This document shows positions 1-11,895 of a DNA stretch of 64,000 bases, piece after piece. The stretch is taken from the NCBI RefSeq assembly GCF_014805625.2, contig NW_023998457.1, forward strand, positions 1,961,413 to 2,025,412, given 5' to 3'. Under the pieces are notes generated by a model. That model worked only from the letters and a program-made list of their open reading frames with translations, made no database searches and was not told the origin of the DNA. This DNA is from Glossina fuscipes (Eukaryota > Arthropoda > Insecta > Diptera > Glossinidae). Position 1 is the first letter of the stretch, and the number at the start of each line of letters is the position of its first letter. Position numbers and translations under genes: made by a program.

Positions 1-151
1 NNNNNNNNNNNNNNNNNNNNNNNNNNNNNNNNNNNNNNNNNNNNNNNNNNNNNNNNNNNNNNNNNNNNNNNNNNNNNNNNNNNNNNNNNNNNNNNNNNNN
101 NNNNNNNNNNNNNNNNNNNNNNNNNNNNNNNNNNNNNNNNNNNNNNNNNNN
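1..151. other. Assembly gap followed by poly(T)
   Basis: All bases are N, and a run of 14 T follows directly (152-165). The gap edge is a homopolymer, as at the other gaps in this window. Confidence 0.98.
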
Positions 152-640
152 TTTTTTTTTTTTTTAATTCTCATTCGTTTTCTTTTTGCAGGCAATATTT
201 GTTGTTAAAATTTGTTTTTACTTGTTTGTTGTTTGCTCCCGTATCTAACGACTTTAATCATTTAATATTTAATACAAAAAGCCCATTAACACAATTTGCG
301 CCCTAACTGAAATCTGCTGCTTCTCTACTATATAAGAGAGAAAAAAAAAAAAGAAGCAAACCAAGCAAATTATATCAACTTCTATACGAATTTTGAACGC
401 CTACTAGCTAAGGAATTAAAAGTCTTCTTATGTAAATTATGTTTTGTGTTTTGCGTGCGCGAAGGAATTATTGCCTTTTAAAAAACATATATTTATACAT
501 AACACGACAGGCTTTTATCAAAATTTTAATTAAAATAAAAAAATTTTTAACATAATAATTATTTACCGGAAAATTTTATCCAATCTCCGTACCATACTAA
601 TCCCCTAAAACAGCGAAGCTAAGTTGTTACGCTAAACCAA
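152..640. other. AT-rich stretch, no gene seen
   Basis: I see no open frame, repeat unit or known motif here beyond short A and T runs (for example about 341-352). Confidence 0.6.
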
Positions 641-1324
641 TGTAACGTGAACTTACATTAAAAGATCGAACAATTTGAAATCAGATGGCCACGTTGTGTA
701 ATCAACTCTTACTCTGCCAGCTTGGACCTCATAATAGAGACGTGACCTAAGAAGGATTGACTAATGCACCCTGTTTTTGCAGAGAAAGCGCAGAAATTCT
801 TCTAGGTTCATACTAATTTTTAGAAGAAGGTGCTCTCCTCAATATCAATTATAGTTGGTCCCGTGGAATCGGACAAAATAATATGAGTTACTACAGATAG
901 TAATAAAGCTGTTTTCTTCATTTCTATGATGAACTTGGCAGAAAAGATGGCCTGAGATAGATCAAGATGCTGATATTAGGTTGGCGACGCCAGTACATTA
1001 GAAATCTTGCAAGGCAGGCGGTCTTTTTTTCGATTTGAGACTTTTATTCTAGATAGGGATTATGCTTTTTCGAAATCTTTGGGTTCTGTCCAGGGGTGAG
1101 AAACATCTTTCGTCAATATGTCAATATTCAATTTCCATATCACAACGGTAGCCAAAACAAGATCTGGTAATGAAGGCAGATACAATCCATTTGCAGCATT
1201 GCTCTATGCAAGTAAATTGACTAAGGTGAAATTTTAAGTGTAATGGGTCAGCGATTGGCTATGCCTGGATAATATCATACGATTGACTAGCTTGATAGAG
1301 CATAGTTCAAACTGCACAAAGCTA

Positions 1325-1460
1325 ATGATGATGAAAGACATTTGGCTCTTTACTGATGGAAGCATGACTAAAGTCTAAAGAGACAGAGCTACGGTTACAT
1401 GACTAACCAAAATTGCCTTTCAGTCCTCTTTTATACTGAATTTAAAACTACAAGCACATC
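1325..1460 (+). pseudogene. Decayed RNase H fragment of a non-LTR retrotransposon
   Basis: Translation from 1325 reads MMMKDIWLFTDGSMTKV and then hits a stop. KDIW-x-F-TDGS is the first conserved block of the RNase H domain found at the end of many insect non-LTR retrotransposon polyproteins, with the catalytic Asp in TDGS. About 60 bases downstream, in another frame, LFYTEFKTT resembles the second block (consensus around VFQAE, catalytic Glu). That is the expected order but needs a frameshift. The third Asp and the His block are not visible. The flanks (about 640-1860) are slightly less AT-rich than the neighbouring DNA and are probably more of the same dead element, but I could not align reverse-transcriptase motifs. 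RNase H would degrade the RNA strand during target-primed reverse transcription; this copy is dead. The match is short. Confidence 0.5.
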
Positions 1461-2184
1461 CTTTAGGTTAAACGGATAGCTAATCCGATAAAAAATGCCT
1501 ATGAAATTCTCATAGAGCTTTAGGTGGGTAACAAATAATTTTCCAAACAAAAACAACGTGAGCTTACACCGGTATCAACAAGCAGACAATCTTATCCGTT
1601 TTGATTTAAGCATTGCTAATTTTACGAGCCACCGAATGGCTAAGCTTGATAGTGAAGCTTGAAACTTAACATTTTCATTCTAGGAATGAATCCAAACAGA
1701 TCCACGTCGATCCATGTTAAACATTCTCATTGCCATAAATCTAAAATTTTCTCTTAAAGATCCATCTAAAAATCCACAATGGAAGGCACTATATGTAGCT
1801 CCACACTGTTGATTAGCTACTAAGGCGATTTTAAGGGATCGGAAATGGGATCTCTAAAGATATCTATATAAATTAATTCTTTATTCATTAGCATCTTTAT
1901 AAAATTGTTTTTTTTTGTTTTCTGGACTTTGCGAGCACAAATTAGTCGATAGTCGTTATTCACGTTTATAGCTCTTTATTTCCTAATATAAAGCCTTTAC
2001 AGTTATCAAATAGATCTTAAGATGAGAAGAGTATACGAGCGAGGTGCCGTTTTAGAGGAGAACCAGAGAGAAACTAGCATCAGCAGTTAAGTGGAAGTCG
2101 GCAAATAACGTGTAATATCGTTAAGTAGAACCAAGTTATAAATTAGTATAGTCGTCAAACCTTTCGCTTATTTTTTTTTATTAT
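1461..2184. other. No gene; probable mobile-element flank
   Basis: No open frame of note and no recognisable repeat. It continues the more complex sequence around the RNase H remnant and becomes AT-rich after about 1860. Confidence 0.5.
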
Positions 2185-2350
2185 TATACCCATATGACCC
2201 CACAAAGTATATGTATTCCTGATCAGCATCAAATTCTAAATCGATTTAAGTATGTCAGTCTGTCTGTCTACGCAATGTCTGTTGGAAACATCCTACTGAC
2301 CACAAAAATTAAGCTATCGACTACAAACTTTGCACAAATACTAAAAGTTC
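2185..2350 (+). repeat. INE-1/DINE-1-like repeat, subtype 1, partial
   Basis: In order, the sequence shows 'ttatacccatatgac', 'cacaaagtatatgtattcc', 'gatcagcatcaaattc', 'aaatcgatttaagtatg' and a run of 'tcagtctgtctgtct'. This block order (tatataaag-like start, ttcttgatcag, then a CTGTCCGTC core) recurs at 8.7, 13.3, 19.1-19.6, 23.1, 27.3, 31.4, 51.9, 52.2 and 63.3 kb. It is the hallmark of the fly INE-1/DINE-1 Helentron-like elements as I know them. Family assignment is from memory of the consensus, not a search. Confidence 0.7.
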
Positions 2351-2359
2351 AGTAGCATT

Positions 2360-3420
2360 TATAGCATTTGCATTTGCAACACTGACGCATATGCCTTGAT
2401 ATGACAAAAACTATGATAAATGTAAAATGCCATAATATTTGGATGCTGATGGCAAAAAAGTTAAAAAGTACAGGCAGCGTCACCAGAAAATCGCGTACTA
2501 TTAATTTAAAGGCTGTTGTAATAAATTACGTTTACTCTTTTTCGTAAGCATTTTTTATATTTATTTCTCTCAGAGACTTTTTTGCGAAGTTCAACAACTT
2601 TAATTTTCGCTTAAAAGGCGTTGTTCCTGTTTTCAAATGTTGAAAAAAGGAAAACAAGAAAACAAGAAAACAGCAAAAAGAAGTCATGTTAGTCGAAACT
2701 TTAGTAAAAACTTTAAACGAAATGCCCGAAAAAATGTAATTATTGCTTATATAAAATATGGCAAAAGTTCAAAATATGCTAAAGAAACTATGCCAGCAGT
2801 AATAATGGTAGTAATACTAACAATAATAATAGCATCAGAGTACGTAACTTTAACCTTAATATATAAGTTATTGAAAATGGAGATCCTGCCCTACATGTTC
2901 TTTATAACATTTTTTTATTAATCACGTATGTATTGTTAACATAAAACTGTCCTGACTGAGTAGATTACTCTCTAGATAGACAGATCGGTTTGATGTCATA
3001 CCGCAATGTACGATGTAATATGTCTTGGAAATCATCAGAAATATATGTTATGTTGTACATGTTTTTAATCAATACAAGGTTTGACGTTGTACTATAACAT
3101 ATGATATAATATGCCTCAGAGATCATTAAAACCTATATACCGTATTTTTCGGACTAGAAGACGGTACGACGCTCTCCAAATTTATATAATGATTTTTAGC
3201 AAAATATATTTTTTCGGATCAAAATTCTGATTTATTGTTAACATAACTAACGTACTAGCAATATTCAATTCACCTTCACTCCCGGTAGGTTCACCTCTGA
3301 TTATCACTTTGCCTGTCAGTTGTTGGACCTACCTCTGAGACTTTAGTCATTCCTTTTTTTGCTAAACTCCTACAGTTGTAACACAATGATGGTCATAAAG
3401 ATGTGGGGAACGAGAAAGAG
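2360..3420. other. No gene recognised
   Basis: Holds one 94-codon open frame (2637-2921), rich in Lys/Asn/Ile because the DNA is A-rich, with no domain features. I do not regard it as a gene. Nothing else recognisable. Confidence 0.55.
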
Positions 3421-3424
3421 ATAG

Positions 3425-3580
3425 AGAGTGGCCGAGTCATAGTTGATGTGTACCGTTTTGGTAAGTGTTATGCCTTTATCGACTGAGTACTCACTCCAGG
3501 TGGAAAATTGGTTAAGCTACACGGAGATTTGGACCCGCGATCACAGACTTGGTAGTCCCGAGTCTTGTCGCTTCATCTAT
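3425..3580 (+). repeat. Inverted SINE composite, core-less copy
   Basis: Left half, plus strand: an A-box-like 'tggccgagtcatagttga' near 3429, then 'gtaagtgttatgcc' and 'ctgagtactcactcc'. The same series occurs at 11540-11600 and in decayed form at 7605-7660. Right half, minus strand: a B-box-like 'gggtccaaatctc' (3524-3536), followed outward by blocks matching the module at 42.85 kb ('gactaccaagtc' against 'gactatcaagtc'). The arrangement, module A pointing right and module B pointing left, is the same as at 7.6 and 11.5 kb, but the roughly 200-bp INE-like middle is missing. Confidence 0.6.
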
Positions 3581-4204
3581 GCGGCAGCGTTTAGTTGATG
3601 TTTGTACAGATATATTTCTGACCGAAAATTGTACCGTCTGATTAGACGCAGCAAGTAATTTCAATGGCATAAGCAGAGATATTTGAAAACGAAAATGGCA
3701 GAGAGTATCCTGTAAAAATTTCAAACCTTTAAATTTCTCATCTAAACGCTTTTCCATAAGTGCAAGTAGAAGAGCAAGAGAGAAACCTTCGCCTATTTCA
3801 AGGTCAGGTTAAAAAAGGCGCATGGGATGCTCACAATAGACCAAAGACTTTCACTCTACCAATGTAGATAAAGACGTAAAATTTAATACATACCGAGCAG
3901 GTTATCGTTCGAGCAAGATCAACCATTACACACCCTATCTACTTCATCTAGTACAACGCGCCATTTACTTTTATCATAAAGTGCAGCAAATTATCTTCTG
4001 TTCTCAGGTAAAGGGTTTCTCTTCATAAGAATCGTTATATAGAAGGGTGTTCAAAACGAAAAACGATGCGCTCTACATTCTGCAAAATTATTCTTTTTTC
4101 TTTACTTACTTTCTTTATAGAAAATCCAAAAATTTTTTGGGACTTATAAAAATTTTCTATTCACGAGAACATTTATATGGAAAAATGGACGCGTAATTCC
4201 ACGT
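3581..4204. other. No gene recognised
   Basis: An 81-codon minus-strand frame (3512-3757) overlaps the SINE module and has no domain features. Nothing else is recognisable. Confidence 0.55.
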
Positions 4205-4620
4205 TACACAAATTGCAAACAACCAGACATATTTAATATACTTGCCCAGGCTCCACGGGAACAGACAGACAGACTTGCTTATATAAACTCACAAATTGGG
4301 TCGAATAAAAGTCGTATGGTAAAAAGGACTTACAGCTCACACGAACCTTTCGAGATATTGCAAACATCCGGTCAAACTCAAAACCCGTGAGCAAGTTTCG
4401 CGCGGATAGACCGAAAGACATGCTTAAATCAACTCAGAAATTAATCTAAATCAACTTGTGTAATAAAACATATTTTCACCTCACATAGTCCTCTTGGGAT
4501 ATTGCAAACAACCGGACATATTTAATATACCTGAGCAGGCTCCATGCAGACAGACGCATATATCAATTCAGAAATTAGTTCTTAATTAACTCGTGTAATA
4601 AAAACTAATTTACTCTCGCA
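4205..4620. repeat. Tandem array, ~145-bp unit, three copies
   Basis: The anchor 'gcaaacaaccrgacat' starts at 4215, recurs diverged at 4360 and again at 4504, giving periods of 145 and 144. Each unit also carries 'gagcaggctcc'-like and 'gtgtaataaaa'-like words and an 'agacagac' tract. Units 1 and 3 are closer to each other than to unit 2. It is non-coding and probably derived from a subtype-1 INE-like repeat. Confidence 0.8.
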
Positions 4621-5539
4621 CAAATGATGACCAAAGACGCGTTCGAAATATTTTTCAGTGCCTTATGAAAAGCCCGCTGAAAAATCATATTCCTTGCGTC
4701 CACATGCCCGTGCATTGTGTGTCCAATCTAACCCTTGTGTTCACCCTAACCGTTGATAAGGGCTTTTTGAAGAACGTTTAAAAAATGTATTAATTTTGGC
4801 CGCTATTTTAACGCGACCACTTCTCGTACATATAATGCCGCAAATTGGGAAAACATTTACGACATTACTGTACTGTGTAGGTTATTTACATGTACAAAAC
4901 GTTTCCATTTATTATCTGTTTTTTTCTTTCTCGTCTTATTTTATTACCGCACAACTATCGTCTATCATCTACCTATCTCTGTTCTTTGTATCCATAATAA
5001 TTGAAGAGATTCCCTAGTTTGTGCAATTTTCTTCTTACCTATCGAATCATTATGGAAGTAATGAAAATTCCTTTGCTATGGAAAAACAGAGAAGTTTCCC
5101 CTTTCAAATGCGAAAAAACTCATAGAATTTTTATATTATTAACGATACCAATGAAAGGAAGCATGATATATAATATAAGATAATAAAAAAAAAAAAAGAA
5201 AAAGAAAAAAAAACGAAATGAAAGCAAAAATATTTTATTACATTCACTTTCATCAATATCCGCATAAACAAAAGGAGGGAAAAAAATCTCTGTCCTCTCG
5301 CCAATATTTACTACGTAATAGTATTGTTTGTTAAAGGAGAATAACTCTTACATAATATATTGTACATTTTTTTACGACATATAAAGTTGCTTGGGATGTA
5401 TACGTTAAGTCGAAATCAAGTGATTTCTTGCGATGACTTTATTTGAGGAATTGAAATTGTTAAAATCAAGTTCGTTGATAGCGTGCAGTAGACTCGAAAG
5501 ACAAATTGGAAAGAGCGTGAAACAAGTGAAAAGACTAAG
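4621..5539. other. AT-rich stretch, no gene seen
   Basis: Contains an impure A-rich run (about 5180-5215) and a short open frame rich in hydrophobic residues (4796-5017) that reflects T-rich DNA. No repeat or gene is recognised. Confidence 0.55.
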
Positions 5540-5865
5540 GTGAGTCGCGGTTCACCATTAAATGTCCTATCGCATGCTAACGTTGTTCATACAACCATGT
5601 TTCAAATTGAAGCGTTATATGGGATGCGGTCGAACAAATGGTTCGATTAGCAACGTTTTCGATGGCTGTCGCTCTGGGGTCGTGGCCAAATTCATCAAAG
5701 TTCTAATATGCAAAATAAGACGGACAGATGTACAGCTTTGATTCAAAATTTGATTCCGAATCGATTAACATAATAAATGTTGTGTTTATTCCTTTGGATC
5801 CTTCTGGGCGTTATATATGCCCGTGAGCTTAATACTTAATGTATACCCTTATACCACAGGTGATA
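5540..5865 (-). repeat. INE-like repeat, subtype 2, minus orientation
   Basis: Blocks run in the order shared with 46.6, 48.9 and 51.0 kb: 'ggttcaccattaaatgtcc', a 'gcgttatatgggatgcgg' block, 'aagacggacagatg', 'gattccgaatcgatt', 'gatccttctgggcgttata', and an end near 'atacccttatacc'. This is one of the better preserved full-order copies. Confidence 0.7.
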
Positions 5866-7599
5866 TAGGATATTTGACTTTGGCCGCAATGCTCAATAAG
5901 CAGAATATTTATCGATTGGCATCAACTAAACTACGGCCGCCGCTTTTTTCCTATCTGCATTACACGCATCGGAGACATACCCTGAGTGATTGATTCAAAT
6001 TAGAAGAAAATCAATTTTTTTTTATTGAATTTAAACTCTCTGTTATGGAAGGGTAATGAGAAAAATATATTAAATAGCAAAGCATACCAACATAGGAATG
6101 GGAGTCGGTTTACAGTTCTTGTTATCGAGGTATAGATGCGATCGTTTTTTGGGCTGATGATACGCCTATTAAATTTTACTTTTAACACCAACTGAAGTAC
6201 GCTATTGAGAACTATCAACGCGCTAGCAGTTCGATAATAAGAGCTATAAACTGAAAATTAAAATTTACTTTCGAGCTCGCGCGACAAGAACAGTTATAAA
6301 CCGACCGCAGATAAGCGCATGTAAGGTCACGCATCATTCCCATTAAAGTGATTTCGCATTGCATGGTTAGGAAAGTTCTTGATTTCTTCTTATTGTGGCT
6401 CGGAAGTGGACAAAATAAATTTTTATGAAAGCAGCTCTTTCAGGAAATGTTTGATTTCCGATATGTATAAATATATAAATGTCATCGCACATGTCTTATA
6501 TTTTTTTAGCAAAAGATGAGCAGTGCTAGAAACTCGTGGAATATTTCTTTCGAAATTAGTGTTTGTTTATATGGATTTCTTATGACAGAATTGTATTCAG
6601 CGATAAGGCTCAGGCAGTAATAAAAACCGATATATATATATATAGTGAATCCAGAGAATATATGATGCGGTGTGATTTGCCAGTGTGTGTTAGTGAAATC
6701 GATAGATTATCTTTTAAAAAAATCTGTGTGTATGTGATCAAGGATTTCGTATTAAAGTCAATAGTGACCGATATGGAAAGATACTCAACGATATAGAAGA
6801 TACATTACATCATTCCATACGATATGAAGTTCCAAAATAAACCGAGAAGCACTTTGCGGTCCAATATTAACTTGTTGTAGTAGAAAATGATGTTTATAGA
6901 CATTTTGATATCGGCACTAATGTCTGCAACGTAACCTTCACGTGAAGTTGCGATTAACAAAAAATTTGTCCCATTCTGCGTATCTATTACATGATGTGAT
7001 TGATCTTATTGAATAAACCAGCAAGTCGGGATGCTTTGAAAGGCACAATATAATTTGTTGAACATACTTGACTTCGAGTATTCGTAAAAGTTCATTCCTT
7101 TAAAATTAAGGAATGAATGATATTTGGTTTGAATGGAATTTTTAGATACTCACAGTCAGGGATATTTAAAAGATAAAATAAAAATTGGATGGTATTCATC
7201 GTATCGTACATAGAATTTCTATTTAATTTAACCGCATTTCCTCGGTAAGAGATATACCTATGGCATCTTGTCTATGTGCTAATTATAGAAAAACACATGA
7301 ACCGACTTAGTTGGTTTTCGATCTTTAAACTTAACATAAACAAGTCTTATTTTAAAGGGGCTGTTAAGCTTTCCAGAGATTGGGATACAAATTAAAGTTA
7401 AGTAAGTTAAGTAAAATTACGGGGAAAAAATCTCGATAGTTTGAAGTGTCAATTTTAAACAAATTTTTTCTTTTTCTTGGTGCTGATCCGCCTTGACCCT
7501 GCCAGACAAACGGTTTTCTCGCTTTAGACATTTCTATGGATTTTTTTCCCCCTTTCTGACGGCAATGAATAAACGGGAAAAGAAAAAGGGATAAAAAAG
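5866..7599. other. No gene recognised
   Basis: Mixed AT-rich sequence. The frames at 6000-6218, 6563-6796 and 7364-7606 are short, lack recognisable domains, and the first and last follow A/T runs. No tRNA, repeat unit or splice-framed exon is evident. Confidence 0.5.
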
Positions 7600-7915
7600 C
7601 GGCCATAGCCTAGTTGACATGTGTCCAAGTGTAATGTCTACTGAGCATCCATTATAACTTCGGCCAAAGTCAAATATCCTACACCAACCTTGGTTCAAAG
7701 TTATACCTTAAGTATTAAGAGTTCTAGGATAGACAGATATAGGATAGACTCAATATTTATTATATCGAGCGATTCGGAATCAGTTTCTGAATCGATCCAA
7801 TTTAGGCTGTTCATCCGTTCATCCGAATGAGGACTCACTATAGCTAAAGCCTAAGAAAACTCTGCCGCACTTGAAATTTGAACACAATTCTCACTTACTT
7901 AGCTACTCATGCAGA
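7600..7915 (+). repeat. Inverted SINE/INE composite, copy 2
   Basis: Module A starts at 'catagcctagttgacatg' (about 7605) and continues through 'tactgagcatcc' and 'caaatatcctacacc'. The middle is subtype-2 INE-like ('cgattcggaatcag', 'ttctgaatcgatcc', 'ttcatccgttcatcc', 7740-7825). The right end is module B in reverse: 'ggactcactatagc', 'cttgaaatttgaac' (B-box complement, about 7871-7884) and 'cttagctactcatg' (A-box complement, about 7898-7911). Order and orientation match 11528-11895. The B-module spacing is shortened by deletions. Confidence 0.7.
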
Positions 7916-8689
7916 CGTTTCCAATTTTTTTCATTTGTAATTTTTTCCTATACGTATGAAGTTATTCGTAAAACTCAAACTGTCTGCAATACGACTTTAC
8001 AGGAAAGCCGTCTTTTTGGAGCTAGTTTTGTCGACTAATATGTACTGTTCCCAACGTAGTATTAACATATAATCTTATGTTTTGTTGCTTTTATCTTTTC
8101 CAGTGCTGAAATCTTATCTTAGATAAGAATTCTGAAACGATGAGTATAATAAAAGATGGGTCTATCCATTTCACGTCCTTCTGTGTGTTGTCTACATCCG
8201 CAAAAATATTAATGTACACTTGTACCGCATGTGTTGTATGGCATAAAAAATTTATCAAAAGGAAACACAAACAAAATGAGCAAAAAATCTCTCAACACTT
8301 TAGCCTTAGGTTGACTCTTGTTCCTACGTTTCGTTTATGTAAATCGCATGTAATTTTTTTGAATTCCCTCTAGCTCAATCATCCACCCTGACCATCATCA
8401 TACTTAGACGTAAAGGGCAGAGTGTTTACATGAATACAATAAATAAATAAAAAATAATTATATCCTTTCTCAACCGTAGACAGTAAATTTACCTAATCCG
8501 TGCAATGCATGAACGCATATCCTACGGAGATTATATAACCTAGACAAACATATTGTTACGAAAATCCTAAATTTGATGATTTGAATTTATGGGAAAAAGA
8601 TTGGATTTGCTAAGAAACTAAACTCCCAAAAATTAGAGAAAAAAAAAACACTGAAAATCGTAGTGTTTTAGGTTGAGTGTCAAATTTAT
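7916..8689. other. No gene recognised
   Basis: Ordinary AT-rich sequence. The 77-codon frame at 8140-8373 has no features I recognise. Confidence 0.5.
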
Positions 8690-9690
8690 TGTCAAGTTGG
8701 AAAATTGGTCAAACCAGAGAAGGAACCAGCCGTGTCAAATGGTCAAGAATTTGTAAAGCATTTTATTTCCTCACCGAAGAATGAGAGGTTAATCTATTTT
8801 GTCAAAACGGACAAAAACTTCGGAGACCGTCCGTCCGTCCATCTGTGTAAGGTCTATTTTAAGCATTCTCCTAGCCGCAAAAGACCAGCTATCGACTTCA
8901 AATTTGGAAGAAACATTGGAAGTTGACGCGTTTGTATTGGGATTGGCTCACTGATATTGATTGGGCTTAATCGGTCGAAGGTCGCGTACACTCAGAACAT
9001 TTCGGTTTCTCAAAATGAATAGAAAGTTGGTGTTTTGCTCATTACTCTTAAGCTACAACAAAAACTTGGACGTACATTCTATGGGTGATGCTGCAGTATC
9101 CCTACAAAAATCGAAAACATCGGCCACGCCTGCCCAACTTTATGGTATGTCATAACTTAGTTTGTTTATTCAAAACTTTAATAACGCACAGAAGCAAAGA
9201 AATTTTGTGTTTTGACCCAAAGATGAACACTACTGAAAATGGTTCGGATCGGTTCATTTTTTCGACCATTCTCCATATAACGCCTTATTCCGAAAACTTG
9301 TTATCAGGACAAAAATGGTAATTTTCAAAATTTCTCAGCAAAAGTGTATGGAAACTTTGGACCGGCTGTGGTAATTTTTGAACCTCCCTCCCCTATAGCG
9401 AGAACTGAAGTTCATCTGACAAAATCATATTAGTAAGTTGACATAAAAAAATTAGCTGTGTCAAATTTGGATCATCTCAGCCTATTTTTTCGAACCTACC
9501 CTAATAAGCATTTTCACGAAAAATATTCCTGAATGTAGGGGAGAAAAATCTAAGTGTTAATAGGTGGTGATGAAAAATGACCCATAATAGTAATTTCATA
9601 CAAAAATAAGAATTGTGTTACACAGTTTGGTGTAGGGTATATCGCTGGCCTTGCCCGACTATAATGTTCTTGCTTGTTTAGTCTATAGAG
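8690..9690 (+). repeat. INE-like repeat, subtype 1, long copy
   Basis: In order: 'cctcaccgaagaatgagag' (about 8770), 'gtccgtccgtccatctg' (8828-8844), 'gccgcaaaagaccagctatcg', 'cattggaagttgacgcg', 'cggccacgcctgcccaac' (about 9120), then 'ggatcatctcagcc' and 'ttttttcgaacctaccc' (about 9468-9500), ending near 'gtgtagggtatat' (about 9630). The 'caccgaaggatg', 'ctgtccg' and 'ccacgcc' landmarks are those of DINE-1-type elements. Three overlapping frames (8705-9321) lie inside it and are not genes. Some of the 3' words may belong to subtype 2. Confidence 0.75.
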
Positions 9691-10420
9691 TTTGAACTCA
9701 GTAAATCATATGCTCTTGATTCGCTAACTCGCAGAAAAAGAAGAAAAATCATCTTAAAGGGTTAGCGACGAATTGCTACCAATTTATATAAAAATATGAC
9801 ACAAGATAAATATCTTTTCCCCTTTTCTTCTTCTGAAATGCGGCAAATCAACATTAGACAATTCACTCTGCTGGGCATGAAAAGATATATCTTAGTTGCT
9901 TACGATATAAAATTGATATTTCCAATAACGTTGTCTATCATTTTAACTTGCAATCAAATATCGTATGTGCTGCAAGCTACTTTGTTGCATTAAATCGAAT
10001 TTGGATTTCATACTTTCAGGGTTGCATTTTTTATTTCGCTTTTAAATTTTATTTTAACCGCCATTAAAGAAATAAGAAATTAAATGCTACGAACCGTGTG
10101 TGTGCACTGTCAAATTAATTCATATCGTAATATAAAGAGATAAAAGTGTTAAATAAATAATGCATTTACATATAATACGTAATATAAATATAACAATTAT
10201 GCAATGCATGCTTCTTCTTATTACGTATGGAAGCTATATAAAATACATTTCCTTTTCGAGTACCGTATAATATATTGAAATATTGTATTATGAGGGTAGA
10301 AAAAAAGAAATAAAACGGGAAAATTGAATTTGTGCAAAGCATAACAAAGGTTTGAAAATTGCGTGTTAACTTTGTGAGAAATTATGATAGCGTAAACGAA
10401 ACGTACATACATATAGAATA

Positions 10421-10427
<7 letters not shown>

Positions 10428-10460
<33 letters not shown>
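10428..10460. repeat. (AT)n microsatellite
   Basis: Near-perfect alternating A and T for about 33 bases. Confidence 0.95.
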
Positions 10461-10466
<6 letters not shown>

Positions 10467-10663
10467 CAAAGCAAGAAAAAAAGAAAAATAAAAAAAAAAA
10501 AAACGAACACTTGTCAGAACAGAGATAGCGCCGCGATACAAAGAACACGAAAGGAAGGGAAAATTGAAACTATTATAGTAATAGCTGTATAATTATTTAA
10601 CAAGATAACAAAGAGATAGTTTTGTAATGAATGAATACAATGCTCTATGAAATAAACTAATAT

Positions 10664-10706
10664 TATATGTATGTATGCATGTATGTATGTATGTATGCAT
10701 GCATGG
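10664..10706. repeat. (ATGT)n/(ATGC)n microsatellite
   Basis: Tetranucleotide atgt repeats with atgc variants, a pattern frequent in fly DNA. Confidence 0.9.
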
Positions 10707-11040
10707 ACGTGTTGAATGTGTACGAGACTTGATATTAAGTACAGAAGGGAAGAGAGATAATAATCATGGCTGATATGATGGTATAATTATCAATTTTTTT
10801 TGCTGATTTTTTTTTTTTTTTTCTGTTTTATTTCTTTTTTTTTTTTCTTATTTCAAATAATGAGTACGTAACGTTAAAGGAAAGGCAGTTACTGTTTAAC
10901 TCACATATACAAAAAGAGTTAATTAGTGCTATAAAATATAATTAGTTGACTGATTTTGATGTATGTGAGCTGATTTTGATGTTGCGATAATAAATTATAT
11001 TCGGGTTAGTTCGAATTTTTAAACTTCTTTGATCGTAAGG

Positions 11041-11527
11041 TAGGGATTACTTGTTGCCCATTTACATCAGGGATGTCGTACCGTTATCAGCCAAAAGTCG
11101 TCTTTCGTTTAAAGCTAAATTTTTCATAGGTGACTACCCTCCCCCAGTATACATAGTTTGGCAGCATATTTTGTGTCTCTATATATTTTCCTTAAGGGTC
11201 TTAACTCTTAGCCCTTTAAACCCTTTTAAATACATTTTTTTGGTTGCTCTTAATCTAATAGAAGCTTCAAAAATTCAAAAAAACATTACCAAAAAGAAGA
11301 TTTTCTTTGAAATTTCAAGCTTTTGGTGCCAAACGACTTATTTCAGGCAAGCTGCAACTCAATGCCTTTCCTAATCAACTCCTCTCTAACTCCTTTAAAA
11401 ACTGTCTTTAGAAAGTATTTATGTTCATTTTTTCTTTTTTTTTTAACATCTTCAGTCGAACGGGGAACGGTCTACTATTCCTGTGGCGCTATGACCGTTA
11501 GAAATATATGAGAACAGAGATGGGAAT
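11041..11527. other. No gene recognised
   Basis: A 107-codon frame (11051-11374) has no recognisable domain; its tail is Lys/Ile/Phe-rich. I see no start context, repeat or homologue. Confidence 0.5.
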
Positions 11528-11895
11528 AGAAAAGTGGTCGTAGCCTAGTGGATATATGTCCAATCGGCAAGTGTTATGCGTACTGAGTACTCACTGTAAC
11601 TACGGCCATAGTGAAATATCCTACACAAAGGTATACGTGAAGTATTAAATTTTCGGCCATCTATGCAACACCCGGAAGGACATAGAATGGACTCAACTTT
11701 TATTCTATCGATCGATTGATTTTAAATCGATTTCTGAATCGATCTAAGTTAGACTGTCCATCTGTCCGCTAAACTGAGCACTCGCTAATAGGTACAGCGA
11801 AAGAAAATTCTACCTCACTTGAGATTTGAAACCGAAAAACGCTCACTTCTTAGTTGTGGTACTTACCTACTCGGCTACTCATGACGTCTTAAGAG
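11528..11895 (+). repeat. Inverted SINE/INE composite, best-preserved copy
   Basis: Module A: 'gtcgtagcctagtgg' (about 11537) fits the pol III A box (TRGCnnAGYnGG) and resembles the start of a tRNA-Ser. It is followed by 'gtgttatgcg', 'actgagtactcactg' and 'gtgaaatatcctacac'. Middle: subtype-2 INE core with 'tatgcaacacccggaagg', 'tattctatcgatcgattg' and 'gactgtccatctgtccg' (11660-11770). Module B, minus strand: A-box complement 'cctactcggcta' (11867-11878) and B-box complement 'gatttgaaacc' (11823-11833). The A-to-B spacing is 44 bases, exactly as in a class I tRNA gene. Confidence 0.75.

Larger units (their letters stand above)
9700..11040. other. AT-rich tract with homopolymers, no gene
   Basis: Contains poly(T) blocks at about 10794-10848, an A-rich block at 10475-10503 and the two microsatellites listed separately. 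The two overlapping minus-strand frames at 10221-10548 translate the (AT)n run as Tyr-Ile repeats and are spurious. Confidence 0.7.

Noticed and set aside
2637..2921. 94-codon Lys/Asn-rich frame
   Set aside because: Its composition follows A-rich DNA. It has no domain and no start or splice context.
10221..10548. Tyr-Ile-rich frames
   Set aside because: They are translations of the (AT)n microsatellite and nearby A runs.
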